Positions 22,723-34,975 of a stretch of 64,000 nt of DNA are shown here, in pieces. This DNA is from Paralvinella palmiformis (Eukaryota > Annelida > Polychaeta > Terebellida > Alvinellidae): positions 560,001-624,000 of the forward strand of contig JAODUP010000105.1 of assembly GCA_025642065.1 (NCBI GenBank). Direction: 5' to 3'. A program made the position numbers and the translations under genes. The notes beneath the pieces were generated by a model. It was not told the DNA's origin. It did no database searches and worked only from the letters and a program-made list of their open reading frames with translations. How positions within the stretch are numbered: position 1 is the stretch's first letter; each line of letters begins with the position of its first letter.

Positions 22723-23750
22723 GAGAGGAAGCAATCTGTTAATGTTGTATTATAGTCACATGCATGTGGGACGAGTGTTCGGTCGAAGGAGACAAACCTC
22801 ATCGAGAGGGCAGAGTTCACTTTATTATTGTGATGTCGGCGGCAAATATGATATTGTCTCACGTATTAATACGAACGGACCGAGTCGGAGTACACCACAC
22901 CGGTCTCTTCCCGTGACTACCGCGATCCACATAAGGAGCCTAGCCCTCGAACCGGGGAACAGCGAACACTGAACGGGGACCATCTGGAGCGGGACACTGT
23001 CGAATCATTCTTACCTCATTTCTCTCTCTATTTGTGCCTTTCAGCTCCAGAGCTGAGCAGGTTGTTGCCTGTGTTTGGTCTTCGTCTGCCTGCGTCCAAC
23101 TAGACGTCTACCTGTGTGTATGTAACCGCTGTTTTGTACATCCCGTCACTACTTAACCCGTCTGTTTTCCACACCAGGTAGCGTGTGTGTTTTACTGCTC
23201 TCGCGGTGTCATGGTGGTCGATTTGCCTTTTACAAATGCCCGACAAACATCTTACAATGCGACGTTATGATCGTTTTTTGTTTTCGAACTTTTCGACATT
23301 CTCTCGGGGCGTTGCGAAATTGCGATCATGCACAGAATATTAGCTGAGCCGATCTAACACGTTCATTAAATCGTTTATCGGATTCTAGAGTGAGTGATAT
23401 AGGTTAGATTGTTAAAAAAAACCCAGAGAACTACAGATAAACTTGTGACAATACAGGTATGAAACGGACATTTGACAAGGTGCATCTTGATTGTTATCAT
23501 TGTAGTATAGTATAATATTACCTCTGTTACCGAGACCAAAATCAAAACTGCCACTAAGCTATGTGTTATGCTTAGTCAAACAAACTGCTATACATATATA
23601 TATATATATATATATGTATAATAAATACATAATATTATATATATTTCGTAATGTTTCATCACTAAGCAGATGCAAAAGACGATTCTTTTTTGGACAGGGC
23701 CCAGTAATTGTTGTGAATATCTCAAACAATAGAAATTTACGCGATGACTA

Positions 23751-23763
23751 CGCCATCTAGCGA
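23751..23763 (-). promoter_or_regulatory. CTCF-like motif
   Basis: The minus strand reads TCGCTAGATGGCG, matching the CTYAGRKGGCR core. It lies about 1.5 kb downstream of the Wnt5 stop. Confidence 0.35.
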
Positions 23764-24394
23764 AAGTCCGTTTGCGGGTCGCATTTCACCGGGCTTGCTG
23801 AACCATATGATAAAAACATTCTTTTACCAATCGTGAGATCACGGAGACCACAATATGTTTTATATATTGATACCATGTATATTATAATTCCCAACTTGAT
23901 GATTTATTTTCGATAAAATGTTTTGTTTTCAGGCAAAAATAAACTGTCAACTCTCCCCATACAAATACTCTTATCTATTAGTAAAAATAATTCTATGTTA
24001 TATTTAACGAAAATGAAACTCGTACAAGAACTCGTAGATCGATTTAGTTCTGTGAATGGCCCCAAAACGTAAATTTAAAAACAGTTACACTTGTTCAATG
24101 CTACTTCCCTATGTACACGGCTTCAGTGACCCGCATACGACAGTAGATGTGGATTGCGCATGCGTCGCGGAAATTGTCTATTGTTCATTAATGGAAGTAA
24201 GTTCGTCTTCTTCAGGTTCCTTCTGTTTTGATGTTTGTCTTCCGAAAAATCAGTCATCAATAAATTAACAAAAAATCCCGAATAGTGAAAGCTAATGTTT
24301 ACCGAATTATTGTAAGATTACATCTGCTTTCAGATAATTTTCCTGTTACGTTTATAATATACTTAAATAATTTGATAATGGTGGCATAGCAGGT

Positions 24395-24610
24395 GCTTTG
24401 ATGTTCAATGTATCAGTTGTTATGGTGTTGCTTACAACTGATGTTATGATGTCATCAATGACCGTTTTTCTGGCACCACTGACAACAAGCCACTTACAAC
24501 AGGTGTTACAGTACCGCGTTATATCTAAACTGATGTTATGGTGCCACTTCTAGTAAGTGTTATGGTGCTGCTTATAGATGGTGTTATGATTTCACCTGTA
24601 ACGAGCATGT
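24395..24610. repeat. Degenerate tandem repeat
   Basis: Imperfect copies of TGTTATGGTGCTGCTTATA and variants (ATGTTATGGTGCCACTT, GTGTTATGATTTCACCT) recur every 30-60 bp. It looks like an old minisatellite. Confidence 0.5.
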
Positions 24611-25166
24611 TACATACCTGTGTTGGGATGAAGGGAATGATGATAATATTCTATGTGGCGTGAATGAGGAATTTCTATATCTGGTTGTCTCCGATGTTAA
24701 ATATTATACATCATAATGTAAATATATTATATTATATAAATGTAGGAATAAAATTGTTGTTATTTCGTTCATCTGAATGGAACGTGCGCAAAAATTAATG
24801 GCTAAAGTGAACTATTATATGGCATAATTCTCTCTCTGTGTGTGTGTGTTCAGAGCGAAAATGTTATTAGAACTACAATTTTATTAAACGCTCGAGACAG
24901 CACGTTGATATTTTAATTACGCGTGCGCGGAAATTCGGTTCCCAAGCAGCAATCGGTTGCCATAGCATCTTTATGAATATTCGGTTCTTTCCGTTTTCAC
25001 TCGGCAAGTTCCGCGGACGGAGTTGTGTACTGACATCAAGATATGTGTGTGTTAGTTTAGTGTTGCTCGGTTATGCGTTCAACGTCATCACTCTCTGTGT
25101 GCCAGTACTGAGCATGCGTCCATATTTTTCTGTATAATCATAGTGGCCGACTCATTGACCTAAAAG

Positions 25167-25715
25167 AAAACTAGACCGAACACGGCCGCCGATATGATGG
25201 CAAACAGGTCCCAACTTCCGGTCGAGGAAATAGGAACGCAGACTGGAAAAATCAGTTTATAAACGTGGTGAATTATTGTTGTATCGCTGGTTGCATAAGC
25301 CGTGTGCGTGGAAGTAATACAAAAAGGGATGTCTTTTTATCGGTAAGTGTAAGCAACACATTTAAAATAGCTATTAAAGCGGGGTTTCTTTTGGCGGGAA
25401 ATTAAGCTTAACTGTTATTATAATTAGCCTGTACGACAACCCTCGGCCTATCTCTGGCGTTTGATCCCAATTAAACTAGATCTCAGACTTGAACAAAACG
25501 ACTTTTACATATTTCATGGCATATAATAGGAGAGGAATAATACAGATTGTATGCACAAACAACATGATAATGCACACATCACAATAAATGTCCGTATTCG
25601 TAGGTTCAAAACTCGAAGCGCAGCCGCTTCAACGCTGCTTTTTCCCTTGCCGGAAGTCAGAGATGTTTGGTCATGGCGGCCAATTCAAACGCTACTGACT
25701 GCTCGGTCTAGTTTT
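25167..25715. mobile_element. Inverted-repeat element enclosing a THAP remnant
   Basis: The left arm (25167-25221) and right arm (25650-25715) are imperfect inverted repeats. Both contain AAAACTAGACCGA, then GGCCGCC, then ACTTCCGG when read inward. True termini and target duplication are not resolved, so the element may be longer. It encloses the THAP-like exon at 25262-25342. Confidence 0.5.
25262..25342 (+). pseudogene. THAP-type zinc finger fragment
   Basis: The frame from 25262 reads VVNYCCIAGCISRVRG and on to DVFLS, followed by a GTAAGT donor at 25343. A leading VNYCC...GC is the start of a C2CH THAP domain, the DNA-binding domain of P-element-type transposases and THAP proteins (family knowledge). 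No start Met is found immediately upstream, and I did not find the remaining domain (the C-terminal Cys/His and AVPTIF-type block) within the element. It is most likely a transposon-derived relic. Confidence 0.5.
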
Positions 25716-26241
25716 ATATTTACCGACCCTAAAAGTGATTCGTGTAAACACAAATTTACTACGACATTCCGTTATGTACGTATTTTATGTGTAACTTGCA
25801 TGTTATGAGTGATAGAAGGACTAACAATGCCAATAAAGGTCATTTTTAATTTGAATCATTGGGAACGCCCATTGGCCATCAAAGGTATTTTTAAGGAACC
25901 AGATTTGTGGCTTTTCGTTTTACGACATTAACCAGTAATTAAAGGATACGGACTAATGGCCTTTAGAAATCACTTTTAATAAATTAGAATAAAATGATAA
26001 AGATCGTTTGGGAGTTACTAGAATTGACAATCAGTAGTGATTGACAGTTAATATAAATAATATTATAATTGGATAATTTTTTTTCGTAATGCACAAAATA
26101 AATGTTTCTCTAAACAGTTCAAATGGGAAATGAACGTATGTAGTACACCAGGCTCTATATTTAGCGTTTTCACATTATGGTATACAATGTATTAACTAAA
26201 TTTTATATTTATGGTGTTTTTTTTTTTAAACGGATTGCTTA

Positions 26242-26412
26242 GGGCGCCTCCGTGGTCTAATGGTAGCGCGTTGGATCGCAGATCGCTACCACCCGTTTTC
26301 GAATCTTGGCGTGAGCAAGTCTGAAGCGTGTTGCCTTCGCTTCATTACCTTCGGATGTCGCTCGGCCTATTTAGCCTACCATGTGACCAAAAGTAGCCAT
26401 CAATCATCATCT
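26242..26412 (+). repeat. tRNA-derived SINE, family A, nearly complete
   Basis: GGGCGCCTCCGTGGTCTAAT and GGTAGCGCGTTGGATC form the head with an A box; TTTTCGAATCTTGGCG is the B box. The body runs through GTCTGAAGCGTGTTGCC, CTTCGGATGTCGCTCGGCC and ATGTGACCAAAAGTAGCC to a (ATC)n tail. It was weighed as a tRNA gene and rejected because the body is shared with four other copies. Confidence 0.75.
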
Positions 26413-28169
26413 AAATGGATTGCGAAATATGTTTTGACAAGTGACTAACAAAATCAAGATCATAGATTACTGAAAGTGTTGTTTGAATTCTTTCATCGAC
26501 TATAAATTTCCATATATTACATTACACCCAATATCATTCAATCTTTTGGAGCCCGTTTTAAATATGGAATCACAAGGCGAACACTTCTTATAAATGAGAA
26601 TACTGAACAGTAAGTAAAAATAAAATAGAAGTGGTATGTTTATCACATTTGACCAATCATATCGTGGTATATGTGTGTGTGTGTGTGTAATTATGAACTT
26701 AATGGTAGAAACGCTTGTCTGTTTTGAGGTGATGTTTCTTAACGGTACATCTGTAGGTGAATAACTAGCATCTGTTTTCATCGATAGGTTACATATACGA
26801 GTAGTTAGTTGGGACACTTTGTTCCTTCCACAATTGATTAGTAATAATCATATGTTGTTTTAGGTACAGATTGTTTGATGTCAGTTTGTGGAAGAATGTG
26901 GAGGGGGACGTGTAATGCGAAATGAAGTCCAGCTCAAGTACCAGCTCCCCCCCTCCCAATAATGTTAACACGAGCTCTACCGTACATCTATCATCAATAA
27001 CATCGAGTCGAAACCATGTTATAACATTAACCAATAACCAATAAAACAATTGCAAACAAAATAATACCCATTGTAATAGATCGATTCAATTAACCCTGCT
27101 GCCACCATGCGGCTACATTTCACATTACGGTCTCGGGTTAGAAGTCTAAGAATCACTGTGTTGCATGGCGATTTATACGTGTAGTGGCCGATAAATGTCA
27201 TACTGAAAAGCTGTATATAGGCTATTTACCACCTATATTTGGATTGTATTTATAGTCCATTAAGGGTATGTGATCTCCAGATCATAATTTAGCATTTAAT
27301 AGGAATGGCATAGACTTCATCCAATAGATATATGCCAATAAACTAAGTAACGTTCAGCGCGATTTGCATGGCTGTCATGGTCCGACCTGTCTAGTTTAAA
27401 CTTATTTTTATAGAACCTTTCCCATCTGACATGACGATGTGAATGGATAAAATCAATGATTACAGAGAGCATAATTCGATGGGTGATTCCTATTATCGTA
27501 ACATTGGTATTTATACATAATATCTTGTGTTGAAAGATTTCAGTATTTACCGTTAGTGAAAAATTGCCATCCACTATTAACCGTTGGCGCCATAGCTGTT
27601 TGTAACCCGAGACCGCAGTTGGTAACCGATGCAACGCATTTCGCCTGGATCGGCCTATTGTCAATAATCCTATATACACATATTTATTGTAAAAGATCTT
27701 CGTAATAAAAGATATTTCTTATCTGATGCTGTATGATTGATGACCTGACCTTGTAATAGAGTCAAAGGACATAAACATAACTCGTTGAATTATGTACACC
27801 ATTGATCAGAATTATGTAGATAAATGGTTGTTATTAAGGTGACGTTTATCTGTTTTGAATTTGTTTGCGGAAAGGTTATGTCCTCATTATGACACAAATA
27901 ATATTAAATGTGATCATTAGATGAGAAATTACATCAAGATCAAGGACATGAAAAAATGTAAACCGACCAGAAATTGGATAGATTATATACACATGTATAT
28001 AGTTCTTGCCATCTGTGTGTGTGTGTGTGTGTGCGTGTGTGCAAGTACTTACCGCTGGATTCTGCTGCCTAGGCACGTGACCTCGACAATGCTGTCGTTG
28101 GTTTTCTGTACTTTCTCTAGCACCCAAGCCCAGATATCTCCGTTCATCTGGTTTTCACTTGTTGTCTAT

Positions 28170-28500
28170 TTCCAGGGTTAAAACTCAAGCTGGGACTCGT
28201 GCTTTTTCAGTTGTTGTCCATACTCTTTGGAATTCGCTCTCTGAACATTTTAAGTCACCAAATAGCAAAGTTTCTTTCCGCCACCATTTGAAAACACACC
28301 TTTCCAGACTCGCTTTTCCTTCCTAAAATTTCCACTACATCTGGTCATTTATTGGTGAACTTTGCATTGTGATTGTTCCTGGACTAGGAGATTGTCCGAC
28401 CCTGTACTAGGTGCGCCATTGAGCTCGATTCGTTTCGAGGATAATGGCGCAATAGAAGTTTGTAATTATTTTTATTATTATGTATACATAAAAATTCTGA
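28170..28500 (+). mobile_element. LINE 3' end (RT C-terminus plus 3'UTR stem-loop)
   Basis: The frame around 28200-28325 reads FSVVVHTLWNSLSEHF, then SFRHHLKTHLSRLAFPS and a stop. The LWNSLP...FK..LKTHLF layout is the usual C-terminal tail of non-LTR retrotransposon reverse transcriptases. The 3'UTR carries an 8-bp stem, GCGCCATT (28413-28420) with AATGGCGC (28443-28450), and an AT-rich end. A second copy of this 3' end lies inverted at 56130-56400. It is strongly 5'-truncated. Confidence 0.75.
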
Positions 28501-28918
28501 GAGTTGGCAATAAATAAATTCACAAGTTCTTCTGCACGATGAGCGCCTTTAATCGATAATAAATTAAATATTGTATAAACTGTACGTGTACTCGTTTAAA
28601 ACATGACGTAACTTTAAATCTTCGACATCTAATAACACTACCGAACATTAACCGATATTAATTAACGTTATGATTTACATTTCTCATATTTTTAATGCTT
28701 TTCGTAACTTAACAAAATATAAGTTCAGGTCTGTCTGAGATTCCATAAATATATAACCTATATTGTTATGGATAAAAGCAGTTAATTTGTTTGGATAGTT
28801 TCGCCTTAACTCTGACATAGCCAGTTACTCATTAAAACAATAGATCTGATTAATTCCAGCTGATTTATAATTTCCCTATATTTGAACGGCAATGTTATAT
28901 AACATTACTGATGTTTAA

Positions 28919-29441
28919 AGGGACAGTCCACTCTCAGAAAAAAAAGTAATGCTTAGAACAGCAACCAAAGATTACACAATAATAATCACGAAATGTACCT
29001 GATATCGGAGATATAGGGAAATGATCCAAATTACCGGAGGGTCGCCATTACGGCTGCACCGGAAGTCAGATTCGAAGGCGGGAAGGAGAATACTGAAAAG
29101 CTTTCTAGTCTGACGCGGATTATAGTTTTTCTTGAGCGTTAAGTTTTGAACTGATATGATTGTATATCATTCATGACGTAATTTTAACAAGATAATGCCG
29201 TTTAGTTCTGGAATAATTCTTTGCTCACACTTGTTTAGATGCTTTTGTACGGGCTTCCAGTCTCTGTCTAGCTTCAAAATGGCGGCGCCCACAGGCCATT
29301 AAAAGTCGATTAATCAGCTCTTTGAACTGGATTATTTAATATGTGGGTGATCGTTTACACATTTTGTCACTATTTATGATATTTGGGAGTATAGCTGTAT
29401 TAGTCTTGAAAAATTGATTGAAATGTTGGCGGACTATCCCT
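28919..29441. mobile_element. TTAA-flanked MITE (523 bp)
   Basis: The ends AGGGACAGTCCACTC and (inverted) AGGGATAGTCCGCC form terminal inverted repeats, flanked by TTAA at 28915-28918 and 29442-29445. The interior matches the 1.02-kb element at 9840-10861, including AATAATAATCACGAAA and AAAATGGCGGC (29276-29286). No transposase is visible. Confidence 0.8.
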
Positions 29442-29868
29442 TTAAGTATATGATACAAGGGTATTTTAGCTGGATTTAGGCCGAGTTTCGAGTCCTTGAT
29501 GATAAATAGGTCTGTTTTCGTCTTACTAATAGTTGATTGGTTAAAATAATTGTGTACCGACGTCATTATACATATTAATACATTTGTATTGTTGATGTTT
29601 TTAGTGATTTCACATATTGCAATGAAGACAAATAGATAATATTCGTTTTATCATCATTTTATTTTAAGATAACCGAATATCAGAATTATAATGTACTAAA
29701 TTCCTTAGAGAAGAAGAGAAGCTTAACTCCTTGTCACGGTCCAGTGATATATACATATGGTGTAATTGACAGGAAAGTCATATTTAATGTCATATCTCTG
29801 CACAATGACCCCAAAAGGACGTGTATATATTATGAAATCCAGAAGTCTAAGATGATGATGGTGATGAT

Positions 29869-30052
29869 AATTGATGTTTTACGGCAACTTTTGTGCACAA
29901 GGTAGGCTAAATGACCCCAGTGACATCCAAAGGTAACGAAGCGAAGTCAGGAATGAAACAACCTTCAGATATGGCCACGCCGAGCCTAGAACACAGGGGG
30001 TAGTGATCTGTGATCCAATAGGCTACCGCTAGACCATGGAGGCGCCCCCAGA
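29869..30052 (-). repeat. tRNA-derived SINE, family A, full length
   Basis: On the minus strand it runs GGCGCCTCCATGGTCTAGCG (A box), a degenerate B-box region, CATATCTGAAGGTTGTTTCA, TTCGTTACCTTTGGATGTCA, CATTTAGCCTACCTTGTGCA and a TCATCA-type tail. It is the best guide to the family A body. Confidence 0.75.
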
Positions 30053-30869
30053 GGTCTAAGAACTGAACCCTGCGGTACATAACCCGGGTAGAACCTAAAA
30101 CAAATTGACAACAGAACTGAAACTATTAAAGCATCTTAAATGATAAACCAAACATGCACGTCACGATCAAATGGAACAGAAGGAACCAAAATAACCCGAG
30201 AATCTCCTCACCAATTATTTATCAGTTTCTGTAGGAGGTTCATATGTATCTGTGATAGAGAGGCAGAACTAGTCTACCAATATGACATCCTGTAACAAGG
30301 TGATGAAAAAAGCCACTATGCCCATTTAATATATTCTGACTGTAGAAAGTATTGGAAAAAATGGTTCATATATTTCTGACTAATATTTGGGAGGACAGTC
30401 TAAATTGTATGTAGTACTTTATTTACAATATTGAAAACACTCCTTTGATATCCCTTGCACGATTTTATCTTTTTATTGTAATATTTTGATTTGGCCGGGG
30501 CAAAGGTATTTTTATCTTGAATTTTACTAACCTTGAATATTTGACAATGAACATACAAACCAGTTCTGATCTACAGACGTTCACAATATCACCTGCGCTT
30601 CTTTGTAGCCTGTTTATTCGTTATATACCAACAATGTAATGGTCTTCTTTAGGAGTAGACGCCGATCTACAAATTTTGTGCTCTCAGTTAAGTAGATATT
30701 TGGTAGCAAAACTGACTAAAACCCTCATGTTTTTCTTAGCAATTAAGATTTTTCTTTAGCACAAGAATATTTGTATCCATCAATTTTCCCAAACGTCGTG
30801 TGTATATATGCATATGTGTGTGTGTGTTATGTAACACATAACAATGAAGAGAACCATACGATAATGTTG

Positions 30870-31590
30870 TCAAATGGTGTAACGATTACCATCTCTTGCT
30901 AAATCTAAAGAGAACCAACGAACTAATATTCGACTTCCGTATACATCAAGATAATCATAAAGATTTTACCATCGCAGGATCTGATGTGGATAAGGAGAAC
31001 CCTATAATATTTAGGAACCATCACAGATAATAAACTTTCATGGCCACTGAACACGGGACCAATATACTCCAAATGGCAGCAAAAACTGTATTTCTTGTGT
31101 CTATACCATTTTCAACATGTAGTATTATTTGAGTATTCATCGTATCATTTAACAATATATTCTGGTGGAACAGTGGTGGACCAATGGTGGACCAGTGGTG
31201 GACCAGTGGTGGGCCAGTACCGAAAAGTTTAAAAAAAAAAACACTTTAAACGAACAAGAAAGAGGACAATAAATTGATTAGATCTCTGACTCATATAAGT
31301 GAAATATTTAATACAGACGTTATTAAGAAGTCAAATCCATCACGGAAGATCATTCTTACATCTTCCACAATCAATATATCACCATGAGATTAGATAGACT
31401 TCGAGAAAGTATCAACCATAACAATGCGTTATAGATCATCTTTTGTTCCTAACTCAATCCATATATTTAACCATGCATCATAATGTATCATCATAAACTT
31501 CATTGTTGTGTAAAAGCATGTATAAATATGTAGACTCCAAAACAAATTCCCTTTGTGCATTAATAAAGTATCTTATCTAATCTTATTATA
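30870..31590 (+). mobile_element. Decayed LINE (CR1/L2-like) reverse transcriptase 3' part
   Basis: With frame shifts and stops, the translation shows VVKWCNDYHLLLNLKRTNEL then IFDFR, then FTIAGSDVD, then a TFMA stretch and TVFLVSIPFSTC, and finally SIHIFNHAS. This order (WC....L.LN..KT.E...DFR, then I.G..V......YLG, then LSW, then YFLR.L..F, then FVP.SI.LLN) is that of the C-terminal half of CR1/L2/Rex1-type polyproteins. It is followed by an AATAAAG-type 3' end near 31560. A short (GGTGGACCAGT)n array at 31165-31215 lies inside. Confidence 0.65.
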
Positions 31591-32197
31591 AATCGTTCAC
31601 CTGGAAATGTATTATCTCAATTGGCAGAAGCAGACGATTTTTCTTTCGGAAATAACAGCATTAGTCCGCGCATAACGAATAAGCGAGCGGCTACAATTGA
31701 CTAAATTGGAAATCTACAAGATAATATTAAATTTTTTTTTTCTTCTTGTTGGTCAAAATATCAGAGAGAACCTTCAGATCATCAAGAAAAAACATTTTGA
31801 ATAATGATAGCAAGACAACAGAAAACTGTCGTCAATTAGATGTAATGTAAACAATTTGTTTATCTTTAGGTACTCCGTATTGTTCCGTGATCATGTGGAT
31901 GGGTTTACATATTGATTTAAAAATAATAATTAATCTACGTGTAATCTGAATTATTTAAACATATCTAGATATCATTAGACATGTTTGCTTTTACTGGGAG
32001 GCCTGTATTTAACTCCTAGTAGAAGAATTTACATATATCGTCATGACTAATAAATGCAAATTGGAAACGTGATGTTCTTACTGACGTAGAAATACACAAA
32101 AAGAACACTTTTTGACATTTCCCCTCCCCTTCGTAAGTGTACAGATCTAAATGTTGAAAGTACTGATTAAGGGCTTCAAAGTTATGTCAAAGTTACA

Positions 32198-32199
32198 CA

Positions 32200-32272
<73 letters not shown>
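32198..32272. repeat. Compound microsatellite (CA)n(TA)n
   Basis: A CA run with one AA interruption, followed directly by a TA run. Confidence 0.9.
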
Positions 32273-32274
<2 letters not shown>

Positions 32275-33180
32275 CAAAAGTTAGAATAATTGACTTAAAT
32301 TTGAGCTGTTTAGTTATCTTTTGGTATTGAAAGAACAAAACGCATTAATCTGACTTGATCTGCTCCTTAAACTTTATAACTAATCAAGTTATGATTATCT
32401 TTAACCCGTCGACTTTTTCGTCGGTTTTCACATATACGAGATCCATAACGGAACAGGATTTGGGAAATTTCCAAATGGCGTAGAGTCTACATTTTGAGAA
32501 ACGTTTCTTTCAATAAATTACCATTATTACATGTTACATGGTTTAGTAAATAATGGTGATAGTCTCAAAACAAAAACAAGAAAGGCAGTTTGTGGTTCGT
32601 CTCCTATTGTGATTAGCGAACGAAGTTTAACAAGTTCCGTGTGGAGATTTTTACAAAATCAGTAACTACGACGCTTTAAGATAGGAGAAATTTCACAGAA
32701 CAGAACAGAAAACGACAAAACTAAACCAATAAACAGAAAGACAAACAAAGAATGATCTAATCTAATGAGATAATGGTTCTCATTCAGAGGTTTGGGCCAG
32801 AAAAAGATTTATTATTACACTAAAATAATATAAACAAGTTGATATTAGTAATAATTGCATCGTGAGATAAAAGACGACTAATGAAAGAAGCGACTGGACA
32901 GTAACTCGGGTACTTCTAACTCACTGAGAACATTTATCACGGAGAAAGAAAAACAAGACGAGATGATCCTAGTTTACTGTCCATGTCTTCTTAAAGTAAA
33001 AACAAAATGTTGTACACGTGTTAACAAAACGAAGCGATATTAATTAAACCTAAGTGATATAAACAAATCTGTGTGAGGAATTGGTTAATACAACTGATAT
33101 ACTGATATATAACTATACACTGCTAGTAATATACATGTTGTCCTCATATATATGTTATATATACATATATAACAGCGATC

Positions 33181-33240
33181 AAAGCAGTGTGATGCAGACC
33201 TCTAGGTTCTGGGTTCGAATCCAACTCATGCCAGTATTTG
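33181..33240 (+). repeat. SINE head, family D-like
   Basis: Contains TTCTGGGTTCGAATCCAA (B box) followed by CCAGTATTTGCGGGATTTG. The B-box end coincides with the start of the 244-bp tandem duplication. Confidence 0.45.
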
Positions 33241-33705
33241 CGGGATTTGTTTCGAGAAACGACTCAACATTTCTACGAGGAATATGTTTCCACTCGGTGA
33301 AGTAGACATATCTGTGTAATATCAGATTCTTATGGATAACTTAAAATATAACAGGACAATTTGCGGATAATTAGATTGGTAAGACTGAAGCTTCATCCTT
33401 TAATGACACTCTTTCATTTTTTGGCAAATGAATAGTTATTCAAAATATTAGCCAGTAAATTAATCCAACTCATGCCAGTATTTGCGGGATTTGTTTCGAG
33501 AAACGACTCAACATTTCTACGAGGAATATGTTTCCACTCGGTGAAGTAGACATATCTGTGTAATATCAGATTCTTATGGATAACTTAAAATATAACAGGA
33601 CAATTTGCGGATAATTAGATTGGTAAGACTGAAGCTTCATCCTTTAATGACACTCTTTCATTTTTTGGCAAATGAATAGTTATTCAAAATATTAGCCGTA
33701 AATTA
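33218..33705 (+). repeat. 244-bp tandem duplication
   Basis: Copy 1 (33218-33461) and copy 2 (33462-33705) begin AATCCAACTCATGCCAG and are nearly identical; near the end copy 1 has GCCAGTAAATTAATCC and copy 2 GCCGTAAATTAATCC, one base shorter. Such near-identity means a recent duplication or an assembly artefact. Confidence 0.9.
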
Positions 33706-33866
33706 ATCCAATATACCAATCTCTGGTATTCAAAGTACTTCGTAAGATCTTGAACAACAGTATTCAAATCGGCAACTATACGTATGCCTCTAGCGTCGCA
33801 TAGGAGTGTTTATTTTTCAAATAATAAATTAATGGGAGTGCGCGCCCGCCCGCGCGCACTAACGCA

Positions 33867-33868
<2 letters not shown>

Positions 33869-33897
<29 letters not shown>
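33869..33897. repeat. (TA)n microsatellite
   Basis: A TA run of about 14 units, with CG- and CA-rich simple sequence on both sides. Confidence 0.85.
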
Positions 33898-34440
33898 CGA
33901 ACTAACAAACACACGCACATGTGCATCCACGCACGCACAAGCAGTCTACTATAAATGATTACTGATAGCAAAAACAACAGAGATTTAACTTCGCCCAAAT
34001 TGTATTTCAAATTGATAATTTAATTATATTTATCACAAAAATAATCAGAGGGGGATGTCTGGGAGCCCTGGTACTGCCACACACCGTATTCACCATAACA
34101 ACAATAACAACAATAACAACAAACCAAAGTACTTCACCATAAACATGTCTAAGTGTTATTTCAGAGAGAAAAACTTTATATGTAGATCTACTTGTGTTTG
34201 GATGTTCGGCAGTTTTGTTTTCAACCAACAACCGAACACATTATTCTATTAGTCTTGTTTTTGTGTCTCTCTGTGTGTGTGTGTCAGTGTGCGTGTTTTG
34301 TTTCAACACGATATAATGTAGTTTGCCATTAGTTGTTTGCCATATAGAGGTATTCTCAATTAAAATAAGACTGTCCATTGTCCGCTGAATGGACTGTTGT
34401 GTATAGAGATAAGTAGGGTAAAGGGAAAAGAACGAAAAGA

Positions 34441-34484
34441 ACACACACACAACACGCACGCACACGCACACGCACGCACGCACG

Positions 34485-34571
<87 letters not shown>

Positions 34572-34590
34572 CATACATACATACATACAT

Positions 34591-34621
<31 letters not shown>

Positions 34622-34799
34622 TACATACACACATACATACATACACATACACACATACATAGCTGCATACATATATACATACATACATACATACATACAT
34701 ACATACATACAACATAACATACATACATATACATAATAATAATATATACATAATACATACATACATACATAATACATACATACATACATACATACATAC

Positions 34800-34837
<38 letters not shown>

Positions 34838-34975
34838 TCATACATACACATACATACATACATACATACAATATACATACATACATAAATACATACATAC
34901 ACACGCACACACATACATACATACATACATACATATTCATAAATACTTACATACATACATATAAATATTACAATA
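34441..34975. repeat. 540-bp compound microsatellite (CA)(TA)(ACAT)n
   Basis: Alternating blocks of CA, CG-containing CA, TA and many blocks of the tetranucleotide ACAT, with two TA runs (about 34533-34568 and 34803-34834). It generates several long but spurious ORFs rich in Tyr, Val, Cys and Met on the minus strand and Thr/His/Ile on the plus strand. Confidence 0.95.

Noticed and set aside
26242..26315. tRNA gene
   Set aside because: A and B boxes are present, but the acceptor stem does not pair convincingly and the downstream body is shared with other SINE copies.
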